From Roseateles oligotrophus (GTDB lineage Bacteria; Pseudomonadota; Gammaproteobacteria; Burkholderiales; Burkholderiaceae_C), in the NCBI RefSeq assembly GCF_025717515.1, contig NZ_JAJIRN010000008.1, positions 360,918 to 424,917 on the forward strand: a stretch of 64,000 nt of DNA, read 5' to 3'. Positions 21,101 through 29,937 of the stretch are shown here, piece after piece. Numbering within the stretch: position 1 is the stretch's first letter; every line of letters begins with the position of its first letter. The notes below the pieces were generated by a model, which saw nothing but the letters and a program-made list of their open reading frames with translations, searched no databases and was not told where the DNA came from. The position numbers and the translations under genes are program-made.

Positions 21101-22049
21101 GCGTTCGCGCTCCGGGCTCTATGTGGCGCTGAGTATCAAGGGTGTGGTGGAGGGGGTCATCAGCGTGCTCAGTGATCAGCCCGACGCCTACAGCCAGACC
21201 CACCTGGACATCTTGCAGACACTGGCCGCTTCGACGGCCGTGGCCTTGGACAATGCCGACGCTTACCGCCAATTGAAGCGCACGCAGGCCAAGCTGGTTG
21301 AGCAGGAGAAAATGGCGTCGTTGGGCGCGCTGGTGGCCGGCGTCGCGCATGAGTTGAACACGCCGCTGGGCAATGGGCTGATGGCCGCCAGTACGTTGCA
21401 AGATGGCGCGCGCCAGTTCGCCGCCCAAGTCCAGTCCGGCGGCGTCAAGCGCTCCGAGTTGCAGGCTTTTTGCGAAAAGGCCGAGCTCAGCACCGAGTTG
21501 CTGATGCGCAGCCTGAGCAGCTCGGCTCAGTTGGTCAGCAGCTTCAAGCAATTGGCGGTGGACCGCAAAAGCGAGCCGCGCCGCCCTTTCGAATTGAACG
21601 AGTTGGCCTTGGAACTGCGGCTGGCCCTGGCCTCGGCGCTGCGCGAGGGCGGCCACGACTTGCAGCTAGTCTTACAGGGCGATCTGGTCTTGGACAGCTA
21701 CCCAGGCTCGCTCGGCTTGGTGCTGAAGCATTTGGGCTCGAATGCCTTGATCCATGGCTTTGCCGAACGCCGAGGCGGCCTGATACGACTGAGCGCCGAG
21801 CGCTTGCCCGGCGACCGTGCGCGCTTGGTTTTTAGCGACGACGGCCAAGGCATTGCGCCCGAGCATCTGGCGCACATCTTCGACCCCTTCTTCACCACCC
21901 GCATGGGGCATGGCAGCAATGGCCTGGGCCTGCACCTCTGCTATAGCTTGGTGCATTCGATGTTGGGCGGCGAAATCAGCGTCAGCAGCACGCCGGGCCA
22001 AGGCACGGTGTTTGAAATGCTGTTGCCGCTGAGCGCGCCACGGGATTGA
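18147..22049 (+). CDS. propeller-type membrane sensor histidine kinase
   Basis: A 1300-residue sensor. Signal peptide at 1-24. Residues ~45-690 contain two-component-regulator propeller repeats (recurring GxxWLGTxxGLxR units) forming periplasmic beta-propellers. A Y_Y_Y domain follows (~715-800; YAWRLEGFDADW, YTNLDPGRYRL), then a transmembrane helix (~812-835), a coiled coil, a GAF-like domain (~880-1035), and the kinase core with phospho-acceptor His1068 in VAHELNTP. The ATPase N-box has Asn1199, followed by DDGQGI and GLGLHL. There is no receiver or AraC domain, so it is an HTCS-like kinase without the fused regulator; its response regulator is not adjacent. The signal is unknown. It sits between ubiB and a symporter. 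Confidence 0.9.
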   Translation: MPWIKDFLLCCSIALSLLPLAWAGSGLQSLRFEHLGPAQMGQHSIMLSAVQDSQGVMWLGTDDGLLRYDGRRGRLFSPSPTDPHSLSHPDVHSQLLLGADKLLLGTGGGLDEFDLLTETVRRIGLPGERRVPISRRVAGLAPAGAHQVWVQTPLDLLRYDTERRSFSTVEIPDLSPWSPGRPLRLSGLSSDGQGGVWLVAGHELIHLDREQKLQQRWPLNTSQHPDPYIRHMVLDGQGGAWIGVQGGLQVIDTLSGRQLDLPQRLGLPKTPLHAVLRDAQGSIWLGFGAHGLWRWRPGSAAAEQHSHHPAVPESLSSPSVSGLFQDRSGVLWVGSFDGKLSLVDLNSGGFRNYLSVVGDASSLSNETVMAVQPAGPEHVWAATYGGGLNRLHLASGRAEQFPLDTLPMPYQKALLLQPGRGLWVGGDSGLFLLDPDSGQVRRIALGETLGGGISIASIALDAQGDVWAGSAGGVYRIRPDGQLTRFRRKTGDPLALSNEVVDSILVARDGRLWLGTKGGLQLWDAQAQGFTQPVLPSVDLAKPADLIIKHLRQDAQGRIWVGSQLGLFELLPVPDQKDRWQLKSWRGLAGMPAGSIYGLENALDGALWFASERGLCRLDTERKTLRNYPSASGPFNWTYSLGGSAVSADGRMFYGGAGLLQFSPEGLRDNLVAPPLVLADIRVFNRSLVDPLAQLDPTRTRSSSPSEAASSLGALGVQGPLALARAIRLTQHEAMVSFDLRAMHYYSPSLSHYAWRLEGFDADWIAGPPGEGLATYTNLDPGRYRLLAKAANPDGAWGEPRQMLEIEVLPPWWRSLWFRVALAVSLALSVAAAWHWRLRALKLEQERLEAKVARRTAQVQSQRQQIATLSEIGRELTASLDAAAIQATLHRHVEALMPANVFGLGILNRAEGFIAFDFVIDHGQALKPYRRSLDAAEQPAALCVMTGEPQLIREFMHDNRAVDAGQRTPGASSQMLTLQSGAEPTRSRSGLYVALSIKGVVEGVISVLSDQPDAYSQTHLDILQTLAASTAVALDNADAYRQLKRTQAKLVEQEKMASLGALVAGVAHELNTPLGNGLMAASTLQDGARQFAAQVQSGGVKRSELQAFCEKAELSTELLMRSLSSSAQLVSSFKQLAVDRKSEPRRPFELNELALELRLALASALREGGHDLQLVLQGDLVLDSYPGSLGLVLKHLGSNALIHGFAERRGGLIRLSAERLPGDRARLVFSDDGQGIAPEHLAHIFDPFFTTRMGHGSNGLGLHLCYSLVHSMLGGEISVSSTPGQGTVFEMLLPLSAPRD

Positions 22050-22108
22050 AAACGAGGCATTGCGTAGATAATCCGCCACGTTTTGTTGCCACCTATTGAA
22101 CCGCCGCC

Positions 22109-23560
22109 ATGCTTTTGACCCTGGTTTTTGCCTATCTCCTCGTCACCATCGCGATCGGTCTGTGGGCCGCAAGGCGGGTCAAGAACACCGCCGATTTCGC
22201 GATTGCCGGGCGCCATTTGCCGCTGGTGATGATCATCACTACGACCTTCGCGACCTGGTTCGGCTCCGAAACCGTGCTGGGCATCCCCGCCAAGTTCGTG
22301 CAAAGCGGCTTGAATGGGGTGGTGGAAGACCCATTCGGCGCCGGCACCTGCCTGATCCTGGTCGGCATCTTCTTCGCGGCCAAGCTCTACAAGATGAGTC
22401 TGCTGACCATCAGCGACTACTACCGCGAGCGCTACGGCCGGGTGGTCGAGGTGGCCTGCTCCTTCATCATCATCCTGTCCTATCTGGGCTGGGTGTCGGC
22501 GCAGGTGACCGCGCTGGGCCTGGTATTCAATTTGCTGTCCGGTGGGGCGATCAGCATTCCTGTCGGCATGCTGATAGGCACGGCCTCGATCCTGGCCTAT
22601 ACGCTGTTCGGCGGCATGTGGTCGGTGGCGGTGACCGACTTCATCCAGATGATCATCCTGGTGGTCGGCCTGAGCATCATTGCGTTTTTTGCCGCCGATA
22701 TGGCGGGCGGCGCCGACAAGGTGATTGCCTTGGCCAACAGCAAAGAGCTCTTCAAGTTTCTGCCCGAGCCGAGTTTTCACGACATCGTGTTCTTCTTTGC
22801 CGCGGCCATCACGATGATGCTGGGTTCCATCCCTCAGCAAGATGTGTTTCAGCGCGTGATGTCGGCCAAGAATGAATATGCGGCCACGCGCGGCCCGGTG
22901 ATCGGCGGCATCTGCTACATCCTGTTCGCCTTCGTGCCGATGTTCTTGGTCACCAGTGCGCTGATCATCATGCCCGAGCAGGCGACACAGTTGATCGCCG
23001 AGGACCCGCAAAAAGTCATCCCCACCCTGGTGATGGAGCGCATGCCCTTCGTGATGCAGGTGATCTTCTTCGGCGCGCTCTTGTCGGCCTTGAAGTCCAC
23101 CGCCTCGGCCACCTTGCTGGCGCCGTCGGTGACCTTTGTCGAGAATATCTGGCGGCAGTTTTTCCCGCGTATCAGCGACAAGCAAGAGCTGCGCACCATG
23201 CGCATCGCCGTGCTGGTATTCAGCGCTTGCGTCTGCGCCTATGCGATCGCGCTGGAGGGGACGCCGATTTACGAAATGGTCTCGGCCGCCTATCAGGTCA
23301 CCCTGGTCGGCGCTTTTGTGCCGCTGGTGTTCGGCCTCTACTGGAAGCGCGCCAGCACGCAGGGCGCGATCTTTTCGATGGTGCTCGGCCTGCTGGCTTG
23401 GGGCTTGTTCAAGCTGACGCCGGCCGGCGATGTTTTTCCGGCCCAGTTGGCCGGTTTCTTGGCCGGTGTTGTCGGTATGCTGATCGGTTCGTTGGGCCCG
23501 CAGGCGATCAAGAATGTGCATGCTTCGCACCATAAATTGGCGCATGGCAACGCCGTTTGA
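22109..23560 (+). CDS. sodium:solute symporter family protein
   Basis: 483-residue integral membrane protein of the SSS family (LeuT fold, about 13 helices). The N-terminus (AYLLVTIAIGLWAARRV followed by FAIAGRHLP) and the TWFGSETVLGIP segment are typical of the first helices and Na+ site, and GGMWSVAVTDFIQ is a family signature of helix 5-6. It couples Na+ entry to uptake of an organic solute that cannot be named from sequence. The 59-base gap after the propeller kinase makes co-transcription possible, but no functional link is shown. Confidence 0.9.
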   Translation: MLLTLVFAYLLVTIAIGLWAARRVKNTADFAIAGRHLPLVMIITTTFATWFGSETVLGIPAKFVQSGLNGVVEDPFGAGTCLILVGIFFAAKLYKMSLLTISDYYRERYGRVVEVACSFIIILSYLGWVSAQVTALGLVFNLLSGGAISIPVGMLIGTASILAYTLFGGMWSVAVTDFIQMIILVVGLSIIAFFAADMAGGADKVIALANSKELFKFLPEPSFHDIVFFFAAAITMMLGSIPQQDVFQRVMSAKNEYAATRGPVIGGICYILFAFVPMFLVTSALIIMPEQATQLIAEDPQKVIPTLVMERMPFVMQVIFFGALLSALKSTASATLLAPSVTFVENIWRQFFPRISDKQELRTMRIAVLVFSACVCAYAIALEGTPIYEMVSAAYQVTLVGAFVPLVFGLYWKRASTQGAIFSMVLGLLAWGLFKLTPAGDVFPAQLAGFLAGVVGMLIGSLGPQAIKNVHASHHKLAHGNAV

Positions 23561-23627
23561 CGCCCGGCGCGACGCTTGGTCTTGCCGGGGCTTTATAATT
23601 TGCGGTTTTGAATCAACGGTTTAGACC

Positions 23628-23966
23628 ATGCCTATCTACGCTTACCGCTGCGCCGAATGCGGTCACGCCAAAGACGCCTTGCAAAGGCTTTCCGACGCAC
23701 CGTTGACGACCTGCCCGGCCTGTGGTGCCGAGGCCTTCCAAAAGCAAGTCACCGCCGCCGGCTTCCAGCTCAAAGGTTCGGGCTGGTATGTCACCGACTT
23801 CAAGGACGGCGGCGCCAAACCGGCCACCGCCGTAGCCCCTGCTGCGCCGGCCGACGCAGCCGCGCCCGCTGCTGCACCAGCGCCGGCAGCCGCAGCAAGC
23901 CCGGCCGCCGCACCTGCAGCGGCCACAGCGCCTGCGCCTGCTGCAAGCCCGACCGCCTCGTCCTAG
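23628..23966 (+). CDS. FmdB-family zinc-ribbon protein
   Basis: 112 residues. The first ~60 form the FmdB/CxxC zinc ribbon: MPIYAYRCAECGH, then CPACG, then the family motif FQLKGSGWYVTDFK. The last ~45 residues are an Ala/Pro low-complexity tail. Members are called putative regulatory proteins, but their role is not established. It is followed after 7 bases by the DUF502 gene and then aspS, an order I recognise from Burkholderiales. Confidence 0.9.
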   Translation: MPIYAYRCAECGHAKDALQRLSDAPLTTCPACGAEAFQKQVTAAGFQLKGSGWYVTDFKDGGAKPATAVAPAAPADAAAPAAAPAPAAAASPAAAPAAATAPAPAASPTASS

Positions 23967-23973
23967 GACTGCC

Positions 23974-24669
23974 TTGAAAAAATACATCATCACCGGCCTT
24001 TTGGTCTGGCTGCCTTTGGCGATCACCATCTGGGTCTTGCTCTGGGTGCTGGGCGTCATCAATGGCGTCTTCACCTCGCTGCTGGCGGCGTCGCAAGCGC
24101 TGTTGCCGGCCTCGATGGCCCAAAATATCGATGATCTGCGTCATGTGCCGGGCCTGGGTCTGCTGATTCTGGTCGGCGGCATGGCCCTCACCGGTATGTT
24201 CGTCGCCAATATTTTCGGCCAGTGGTGGTTGAAGCAATGGGACCGGCTGCTCTCCAACATCCCCATCGTCAAAAGCATCTACAGCTCGGTCAAGCAGGTT
24301 TCGGACACGCTGTTTTCCAGCAGCGGCAATGCTTTTCGCGAGGCGGTGCTGGTGCAATACCCGCATCAAGGCAGTTGGACGATTGCTTTCGTCACCGGCA
24401 AACCCAGCGGTGAAGTCGCACATGCTTTGGGTGAAGAAGAGCATGTCAGCTTATATGTGCCGACGACGCCGAACCCGACCTCGGGCTTCTTCTTGATGAT
24501 GCCGCGCAGCTCGGTGCGGCCGCTGAAGATGAGCGTCGATGCGGCGCTCAAGCACATCATCTCGATGGGCGTGGTGGCGCCAGAAGGCGATCATCATGTG
24601 CAGCCCTTTGAAACACGAAACCCGCAGGGTTCGGCCGACCCGAAGGGGCGGTCAAATCTACCGGGCTGA
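23974..24669 (+). CDS. DUF502 family membrane protein
   Basis: 231 residues starting at TTG (23974), 7 bases after the fmdB-like stop. Two transmembrane helices (residues ~4-35 and ~63-90) precede the conserved DUF502 stretch (PIVKSIYSSVKQVSDTLFSS) and a soluble domain with YVPTTPNPTSGF and VVAPEG. The short polar C-terminal tail is not conserved. Function unknown; some relatives are annotated as transporters without firm basis. Confidence 0.88.
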   Translation: MKKYIITGLLVWLPLAITIWVLLWVLGVINGVFTSLLAASQALLPASMAQNIDDLRHVPGLGLLILVGGMALTGMFVANIFGQWWLKQWDRLLSNIPIVKSIYSSVKQVSDTLFSSSGNAFREAVLVQYPHQGSWTIAFVTGKPSGEVAHALGEEEHVSLYVPTTPNPTSGFFLMMPRSSVRPLKMSVDAALKHIISMGVVAPEGDHHVQPFETRNPQGSADPKGRSNLPG

Positions 24670-24791
24670 GCATTCCGGCAGGTGCTCAGTCCTGATGGCT
24701 GCCATAAGCCACCAGCGCCACACTCAACAAAAATTTCGCCAAGCGCTGATGCGAGTCGTCAGCGACAGCCTAGAAGAACTGGAGTATTCCC

Positions 24792-26588
24792 ATGAGAACT
24801 TGTTATGCCGGCCAAGTCAGCGAAAAGCTGCAGGACCAAACCGTTACCTTGATGGGCTGGGCCCATCGCCGCCGCGACCATGGCGGGGTGATCTTCATCG
24901 ACCTGCGCGACCGTGAAGGTCTGGTGCAAATCGTCTGCGATCCGGACCGCGCCGAGATGTTTGCGATCGCTTCGGGCGTGCGCAACGAGTTCTGCCTGAA
25001 GGTCGTCGGCAAGGTGCGCCTGCGCCCGGCGGGCACCGAGAACGCCAACCTCACCAGCGGCAAGATCGAGGTCTTGTGCCTTGAGTTGGAAGTGCTGAAC
25101 GCCAGCGTCACGCCGCCGTTCCAGATGGACGACGAGAACCTGTCCGAGACCACACGCCTGACGCACCGCGTGCTGGACCTGCGCCGCCCTTATATGCAGA
25201 ACAACCTGATGCTGCGTTACCGCGTGGCGATGGAAGTGCGCAAATTCCTGGACGAGCGCGGCTTTGTCGACATCGAAACGCCAATGCTGACCAAGAGTAC
25301 GCCGGAAGGCGCACGCGACTATCTGGTGCCTTCGCGCGTGCACGACGGCATGTTCTTTGCACTCCCGCAAAGCCCGCAGTTGTTCAAGCAATTGCTGATG
25401 GTGGCCGGTTTCGATCGCTACTACCAGATCACCAAATGCTTCCGCGACGAAGACCTGCGCGCCGACCGCCAGCCCGAATTCACGCAGATCGATATCGAAA
25501 CCTCTTTCCTCGGCGAAGAAGAGATTCGGGCGATGTTCGAGGGCATGATCCGTCACGTCTTCAGCAAGAACTTGAATGTTGACTTGGGTGACTATCCGGT
25601 CATGACCTACGCCGATGCGATGCACCGTTATGGATCGGACAAGCCCGACCTGCGCGTCAAGCTCGAGTTCACCGAGTTGACCGATGTGATGGGCACGGTC
25701 GACTTCAAGGTCTTCTCGACGCCGGCCACCACCAAGGGCGGCCGCGTGGTCGCTTTGCGCGTGCCCGGCGGTGCGGCGATCAGCCGTGGCGAGATCGACA
25801 GCTACACCGAGTTCGTCAAGATCTATGGCGCCAAGGGCCTGGCCTGGATCAAGGTCAATGATGTGGCCAAGGGCCGCGAAGGCCTGCAGTCACCGATCGT
25901 CAAGAACCTGCATGACCAAGCGGTGGCCGACATCCTGGCCCGCACCGGCGCGCAAGACGGCGACCTGATCTTCTTCGGCGCCGACCGCGCCAAGGTCGTC
26001 AATGACGCGATCGGCGCGCTGCGCCTGAAGGTCGGTCACAGCGAGTTCGGCAAGACGAACGGCCTGTTCAACGACATCTGGGCGCCGCTGTGGGTGGTTG
26101 ACTTCCCGATGTTCGAGCAAGACGAAGAGGGCGGCCGCTGGAACGCCGTGCACCACCCGTTCACGGCGCCCAAGGATGGCCATGAGGACTTGATGGTGAC
26201 GGACCCCGGCGCCTGCATTTCCAAGGCCTACGACATGGTCTTGAACGGCTGGGAGCTGGGCGGTGGCTCGGTGCGTATCCACAAGGCCGACGTGCAGAGC
26301 AAGGTCTTCAGCGCGCTCAATATCGGCCCCGAAGAAGCGCAGGACAAGTTTGGCTTCCTGCTCGACGCGCTGCAATACGGCGCGCCACCGCACGGTGGCC
26401 TGGCCTTCGGCCTGGACCGTATCGTCACCATGATGACCAAGGCCGAGTCGATCCGCGACGTGATCGCCTTCCCGAAGACGCAGCGCGCGCAATGCCTGCT
26501 GACCGGCGCGCCGAGCAATGTCGACGACAAGCAACTCAAAGAGCTGCATATCCGTCTGCGCAATGCGGTGGCCGCCACCAATGCCTGA
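24792..26588 (+). CDS. aspS: aspartate--tRNA ligase
   Basis: 598-residue class II aminoacyl-tRNA synthetase of bacterial type. An N-terminal OB anticodon-binding domain ([22 protein letters not shown]) precedes motif 1/2 regions ([31 protein letters not shown], then [21 protein letters not shown]). A bacterial GAD insertion lies in the middle and motif 3 ([13 protein letters not shown]) near the end. It may be the non-discriminating type also charging tRNA-Asn, which sequence alone does not settle. A strong terminator follows. Confidence 0.97.
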   Translation: MRTCYAGQVSEKLQDQTVTLMGWAHRRRDHGGVIFIDLRDREGLVQIVCDPDRAEMFAIASGVRNEFCLKVVGKVRLRPAGTENANLTSGKIEVLCLELEVLNASVTPPFQMDDENLSETTRLTHRVLDLRRPYMQNNLMLRYRVAMEVRKFLDERGFVDIETPMLTKSTPEGARDYLVPSRVHDGMFFALPQSPQLFKQLLMVAGFDRYYQITKCFRDEDLRADRQPEFTQIDIETSFLGEEEIRAMFEGMIRHVFSKNLNVDLGDYPVMTYADAMHRYGSDKPDLRVKLEFTELTDVMGTVDFKVFSTPATTKGGRVVALRVPGGAAISRGEIDSYTEFVKIYGAKGLAWIKVNDVAKGREGLQSPIVKNLHDQAVADILARTGAQDGDLIFFGADRAKVVNDAIGALRLKVGHSEFGKTNGLFNDIWAPLWVVDFPMFEQDEEGGRWNAVHHPFTAPKDGHEDLMVTDPGACISKAYDMVLNGWELGGGSVRIHKADVQSKVFSALNIGPEEAQDKFGFLLDALQYGAPPHGGLAFGLDRIVTMMTKAESIRDVIAFPKTQRAQCLLTGAPSNVDDKQLKELHIRLRNAVAATNA

Positions 26589-26602
26589 GTCAACTCAGCC
26601 AT

Positions 26603-26633
26603 AAAAAAGGGCAGCCTTGGCTGCCCTTTTTTT
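26603..26633. terminator. bidirectional intrinsic terminator
   Basis: An A6 run, a perfect 8-bp GC-rich stem (GGGCAGCC / GGCTGCCC) with a two-base TT loop, and a T7 run lie between the convergent aspS and the sensor kinase at 26644. With A and T runs on both sides it can serve both strands. Confidence 0.92.
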
Positions 26634-26643
26634 GTCCGTTGCA

Positions 26644-29334
26644 TCAACTCGGCTCTTGGGGCGCCCGCAGCGGCAGCTCGATGCTGAGCCTTGTGCCCTG
26701 GCCTGAATCACTGCTGAGCCGGACTTGCCCACCCAGCAAGCCGGTCACCAGGTTGTAGACGATGTGCAGGCCCAGGCCGGAGCCGCCCTGGCCGAGCTTG
26801 GTGGTGAAGAAGGGGTCGAACGCGCGCTGCAAATGTTCGCTCGGCATGCCGCGACCATCGTCGCTGAGTTCGATCAAGACCCGCTCCTCGCCAAGAGCGC
26901 GAGCCTTGATCCTGACGCAGCCTGCTTGACCCGGCTCGAACGCATGCAGCACGGCGTTGTTGACGATATTCATGAAGACCTGAATCAGCGGCCCTGGATA
27001 GCTATGCATTAGCAGGCCGGCCGGCACATCTTCGACCAGGCTTGTGCCACTGAGCTTGAGGCTGGGCCCGAGGCTCAGAGCGGTTTCGTGCAGCACTTCT
27101 TGCAGGTCGAAGTCTCGCAGTTGGTAGCTGGACTGGTCCACCGCGACCTGCTTGAAGCTGCTGATCAGCTCGGCCGCCCGGCCCAGACTCGCCTCCAGCA
27201 TGGTGCAGGCCTCGCGCAAACCCCTCAGAAACTCCTGCAACACCGAGCGCCGCAGGCCCTCGGCGACGGCCGTCTCGAACTCGGTTTGACGCGCCGCCAA
27301 GGTCGTGGCCATCAGCATCGCGTTGCCTATCGGCGTGTTCAACTCGTGCGCGATGCCGGCCACCAGGCTGCCCAAGGAGGAGAGTTTTTCGGTTCGCACC
27401 AGCTCGGCCTGCGTATGCTTGAGTACGCTCAAGGCCTCGTCCAGTTCTTGATTTCGGCGGGCCAACTCGGAGGTACGTTCGGCCACACGAGCCTCCAAAC
27501 GGGTGTTGAGTTGATTCAACTCGGCGGTGATGCGGATCTTTTCGGTGACGTCCAGGTAACTGGCTAACACCGTGCGCTCGCCGCCCACATCAATATAGCG
27601 CCCCGAGACCTCGCATTGCCGCACCGATCCGTCCGCATGGCGCAGCTGCGCTTGGCGGTTGAGCGCGAATTCGTTGCGGACCATCTCGTCGACAAAGCGG
27701 CTTCGCTCGGCGGGGTCGACCCAGAAGTCAAAGCGAGTGCTCGGCATGCCGTCGCAGCTGCCCGGGGCGTAGCCGAAAGCGCGGTACCAAGCCTGGTTCC
27801 AGAACGTTGGCGAATCGCTGCCGGCAGTCAGGCGGGTGCGCGCCATCGGCAGCGGCGCGAATTCGAACAAGGCGGTCAGGCTTTGCTCGCTTTGGCGTAG
27901 CTGCGCCTCGGCCGTCTTCAGCTCGGTGATGTCGGTGGCCACGGCCAACACCAGCTTGTCTTGGCCCGAACCGATCAAGCGGGTGGAGTAGGTCAACCAC
28001 AGCGCTTCACCCTGGGCATTTTGGGTCTGCAGCAGCTCGGGCGCCAAGCTGCCGGTCTGTGCCAGCTCCTGCCCTTTGACCAGCAGGTCTTCCATCGATG
28101 CCACCAGACCAAAGTCGATCGGGCTACGGCCAATCGCCTCTTGCTGAGCAATTCCCAGTGCCGCTGCGAACGCCGGGTTGACGTCGACATAGTTTCCGTC
28201 CTGAAAACTGGCCAGCGTTATCGGATGCGGGAAGGCCTCAAAAATCATCCTAAAGCGTTGTTCTGTGGCGTCCAGGGTTTCGGCCATCAGATTGAAGGAG
28301 CGCGCCAGTTCGCTGATCTCATCGTCGCCGGACACCGACGCACGCGCATGGCTGTCGCCGGCCTGCAAGCGTTGTTGCGCCAGTTGCAACTGCATCAAAG
28401 GACGCAGTACGACATGGCGCATCAGCGCGGCACCCGCCAAGGCCAGCAGCGCGCAGATGCCCAGGCCGAGCAGGCCGCGCTGCTGGAACTTGGCAGCCCG
28501 CTCGAACAGGCTTTGTTCGGGCATGGCGTAGATGACTTGCCAGTCGAGTTCGGGTACCCGTTTGGTCAAGGCCTGCCAGATGACTTGCGTGCCGGCGTGC
28601 GAGACGGCAATGCGGCTCAGCTCCGCTGCATGCTCTTTCGACGCCAGCGAGGCCATCACCGCGAAGGCTTGCGGTTGGCTGGCGGCATCGACTGGGGACA
28701 GCGCTTGACCCTCCTCGCCCAAGCCACCTGCAAGCAAGCGGGACTGGGCATCCAGCACCATCAGGCGTGCGTCGCGCTGGGCGGCATTGCCGATGGGAAT
28801 ACTCAGCAATTGCTCCAGTTTCAAGTTCGCCAGCAGGGCGCCAACTTGGCGCCCGCGCTGATCAAATACCGGCGTCGCAATGCCCATAATCAATTCGCCC
28901 GACGCAGCGTTGATCGAAGGCGCCGACACTGCTTGCTGGCCGGCGCGCAGGGCGGCCAGCAACTCGGCGGGAAGCTCGGCTGGAAGCTTTGGCAGGGCGG
29001 TTTCTGTGGAGGCCGCAAGTTCATGCAGAGCCAGGAAGCGAAAAGACTCGAAGCGCTCGCTGGCCCCCTGCCAGCGCCGCAAGGCTGGCTCAATTTGCGC
29101 CAAATCTGCGCCTGCCAAGGGATCGGAGTGCGCCATCAGCCGCACCGCGTCGCGGGCCTCGCCCAGGCTCAGTTGCAGTCGGCCGACACTTTGCGCCAAG
29201 GTCGCCTGCGCGCGCTCTTGCTGCTCCTCCAAGAGCGAACTTTGCATCAACAGGCTGCCGCCATACAGGGCCACGCCAGCCAGAGCCAACATGGGCAAAA
29301 TCACGCTGACAACAATTCGGGGCAGCAGTTTCAT
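26644..29334 (-). CDS. membrane sensor histidine kinase with HAMP and two PAS domains
   Basis: 896 residues from the ATG at 29334; the open frame 29 codons upstream lacks similarity. TM1 at residues ~5-25, a ~280-residue extracytoplasmic sensor region, TM2 (~305-330), HAMP, a first PAS (FRMIFEAFPHPITLASFQDGNYVDVNPAF) and a second PAS (LFEFAPLPMARTRL). A coiled coil leads to the kinase core with His663 in IAHELNTPIGNAM, and an ATPase with DDGRGMP and GLGLHIVYNL. The kinase core closely resembles that of the propeller kinase at 18147 (same ELNTP(L/I)GN box), so the two may share ancestry or a partner. No response regulator is next to it. Ligand unknown. Confidence 0.9.
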   Translation of the reverse strand: MKLLPRIVVSVILPMLALAGVALYGGSLLMQSSLLEEQQERAQATLAQSVGRLQLSLGEARDAVRLMAHSDPLAGADLAQIEPALRRWQGASERFESFRFLALHELAASTETALPKLPAELPAELLAALRAGQQAVSAPSINAASGELIMGIATPVFDQRGRQVGALLANLKLEQLLSIPIGNAAQRDARLMVLDAQSRLLAGGLGEEGQALSPVDAASQPQAFAVMASLASKEHAAELSRIAVSHAGTQVIWQALTKRVPELDWQVIYAMPEQSLFERAAKFQQRGLLGLGICALLALAGAALMRHVVLRPLMQLQLAQQRLQAGDSHARASVSGDDEISELARSFNLMAETLDATEQRFRMIFEAFPHPITLASFQDGNYVDVNPAFAAALGIAQQEAIGRSPIDFGLVASMEDLLVKGQELAQTGSLAPELLQTQNAQGEALWLTYSTRLIGSGQDKLVLAVATDITELKTAEAQLRQSEQSLTALFEFAPLPMARTRLTAGSDSPTFWNQAWYRAFGYAPGSCDGMPSTRFDFWVDPAERSRFVDEMVRNEFALNRQAQLRHADGSVRQCEVSGRYIDVGGERTVLASYLDVTEKIRITAELNQLNTRLEARVAERTSELARRNQELDEALSVLKHTQAELVRTEKLSSLGSLVAGIAHELNTPIGNAMLMATTLAARQTEFETAVAEGLRRSVLQEFLRGLREACTMLEASLGRAAELISSFKQVAVDQSSYQLRDFDLQEVLHETALSLGPSLKLSGTSLVEDVPAGLLMHSYPGPLIQVFMNIVNNAVLHAFEPGQAGCVRIKARALGEERVLIELSDDGRGMPSEHLQRAFDPFFTTKLGQGGSGLGLHIVYNLVTGLLGGQVRLSSDSGQGTRLSIELPLRAPQEPS

Positions 29335-29478
29335 GGTCGCTCGGCTTGCCACAAGTCCTGGGCTTGCGATCAAACCCTTTGCCTGACTATAGATGCGGAT
29401 CGGCGGGCGCGCTGGCCACAACTCTCCGCTATGCTTTGCCTATAAATCGATCCGATCCGAAGCGCCGCACAGCCAACG

Positions 29479-29937
29479 ATGAGCCAAATCCACAAAATTC
29501 CTGAATCCGTGTTGGTGGTCATTCATACACCCGATCTGCAGGTGCTAATGCTGGAGCGGGCCGACCAGCCGGGATTCTGGCAAAGCGTGACCGGCTCCAA
29601 AGACACGCCGAATGAGCCGCTGTCGGAGACCGCCCGCCGCGAGGTGCTGGAGGAAACCGGCATCGTCGCTGCGCCCGAGCAACTGCGTGACTGGGCCTTG
29701 GTCAATCGCTACGAAATTTACCCCGTCTGGCGCCATCGTTATGCGCCGGGCGTCACTCACAATAGCGAGCATGTGTTCGGCCTCCGAGTACCGGCCGGCA
29801 GCTTGGTCAGGCTGGCGCCGCGCGAGCATCTGCAATACCGCTGGCTACCCTGGCGTGAGGCGGCCGATCTGTGCTTCTCGCCGTCCAATGCCGAGGCGAT
29901 CCTGCATCTTCCTAAGCAACTGGAGGCCTCGGTATGA
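29479..29937 (+). CDS. nudB: dihydroneopterin triphosphate diphosphatase (Nudix)
   Basis: 152-residue Nudix hydrolase removing pyrophosphate from dihydroneopterin triphosphate in folate synthesis. The Nudix box runs from Gly in TGSKD through the REVLEETGI core. Start region IPESVLVVIHTPDLQVLMLERAD and the HNSEHVFGLRVP strand are characteristic of NudB. It overlaps the next gene by 4 bases (ATGA). In Burkholderiales this gene usually lies near aspS, as here. Confidence 0.93.
   Translation: MSQIHKIPESVLVVIHTPDLQVLMLERADQPGFWQSVTGSKDTPNEPLSETARREVLEETGIVAAPEQLRDWALVNRYEIYPVWRHRYAPGVTHNSEHVFGLRVPAGSLVRLAPREHLQYRWLPWREAADLCFSPSNAEAILHLPKQLEASV

Noticed and set aside
21941..23545. 534-codon minus-strand frame across the symporter
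   Set aside because: His/Gln/Asp-rich nonsense composition; the plus strand encodes a typical symporter.
23820..23960. Tandem-like GCC/GCG-rich DNA in the FmdB-like gene considered as a nucleotide repeat
   Set aside because: It is simply the Ala/Pro-rich protein tail encoded by GC-rich codons, with no regular repeat unit.
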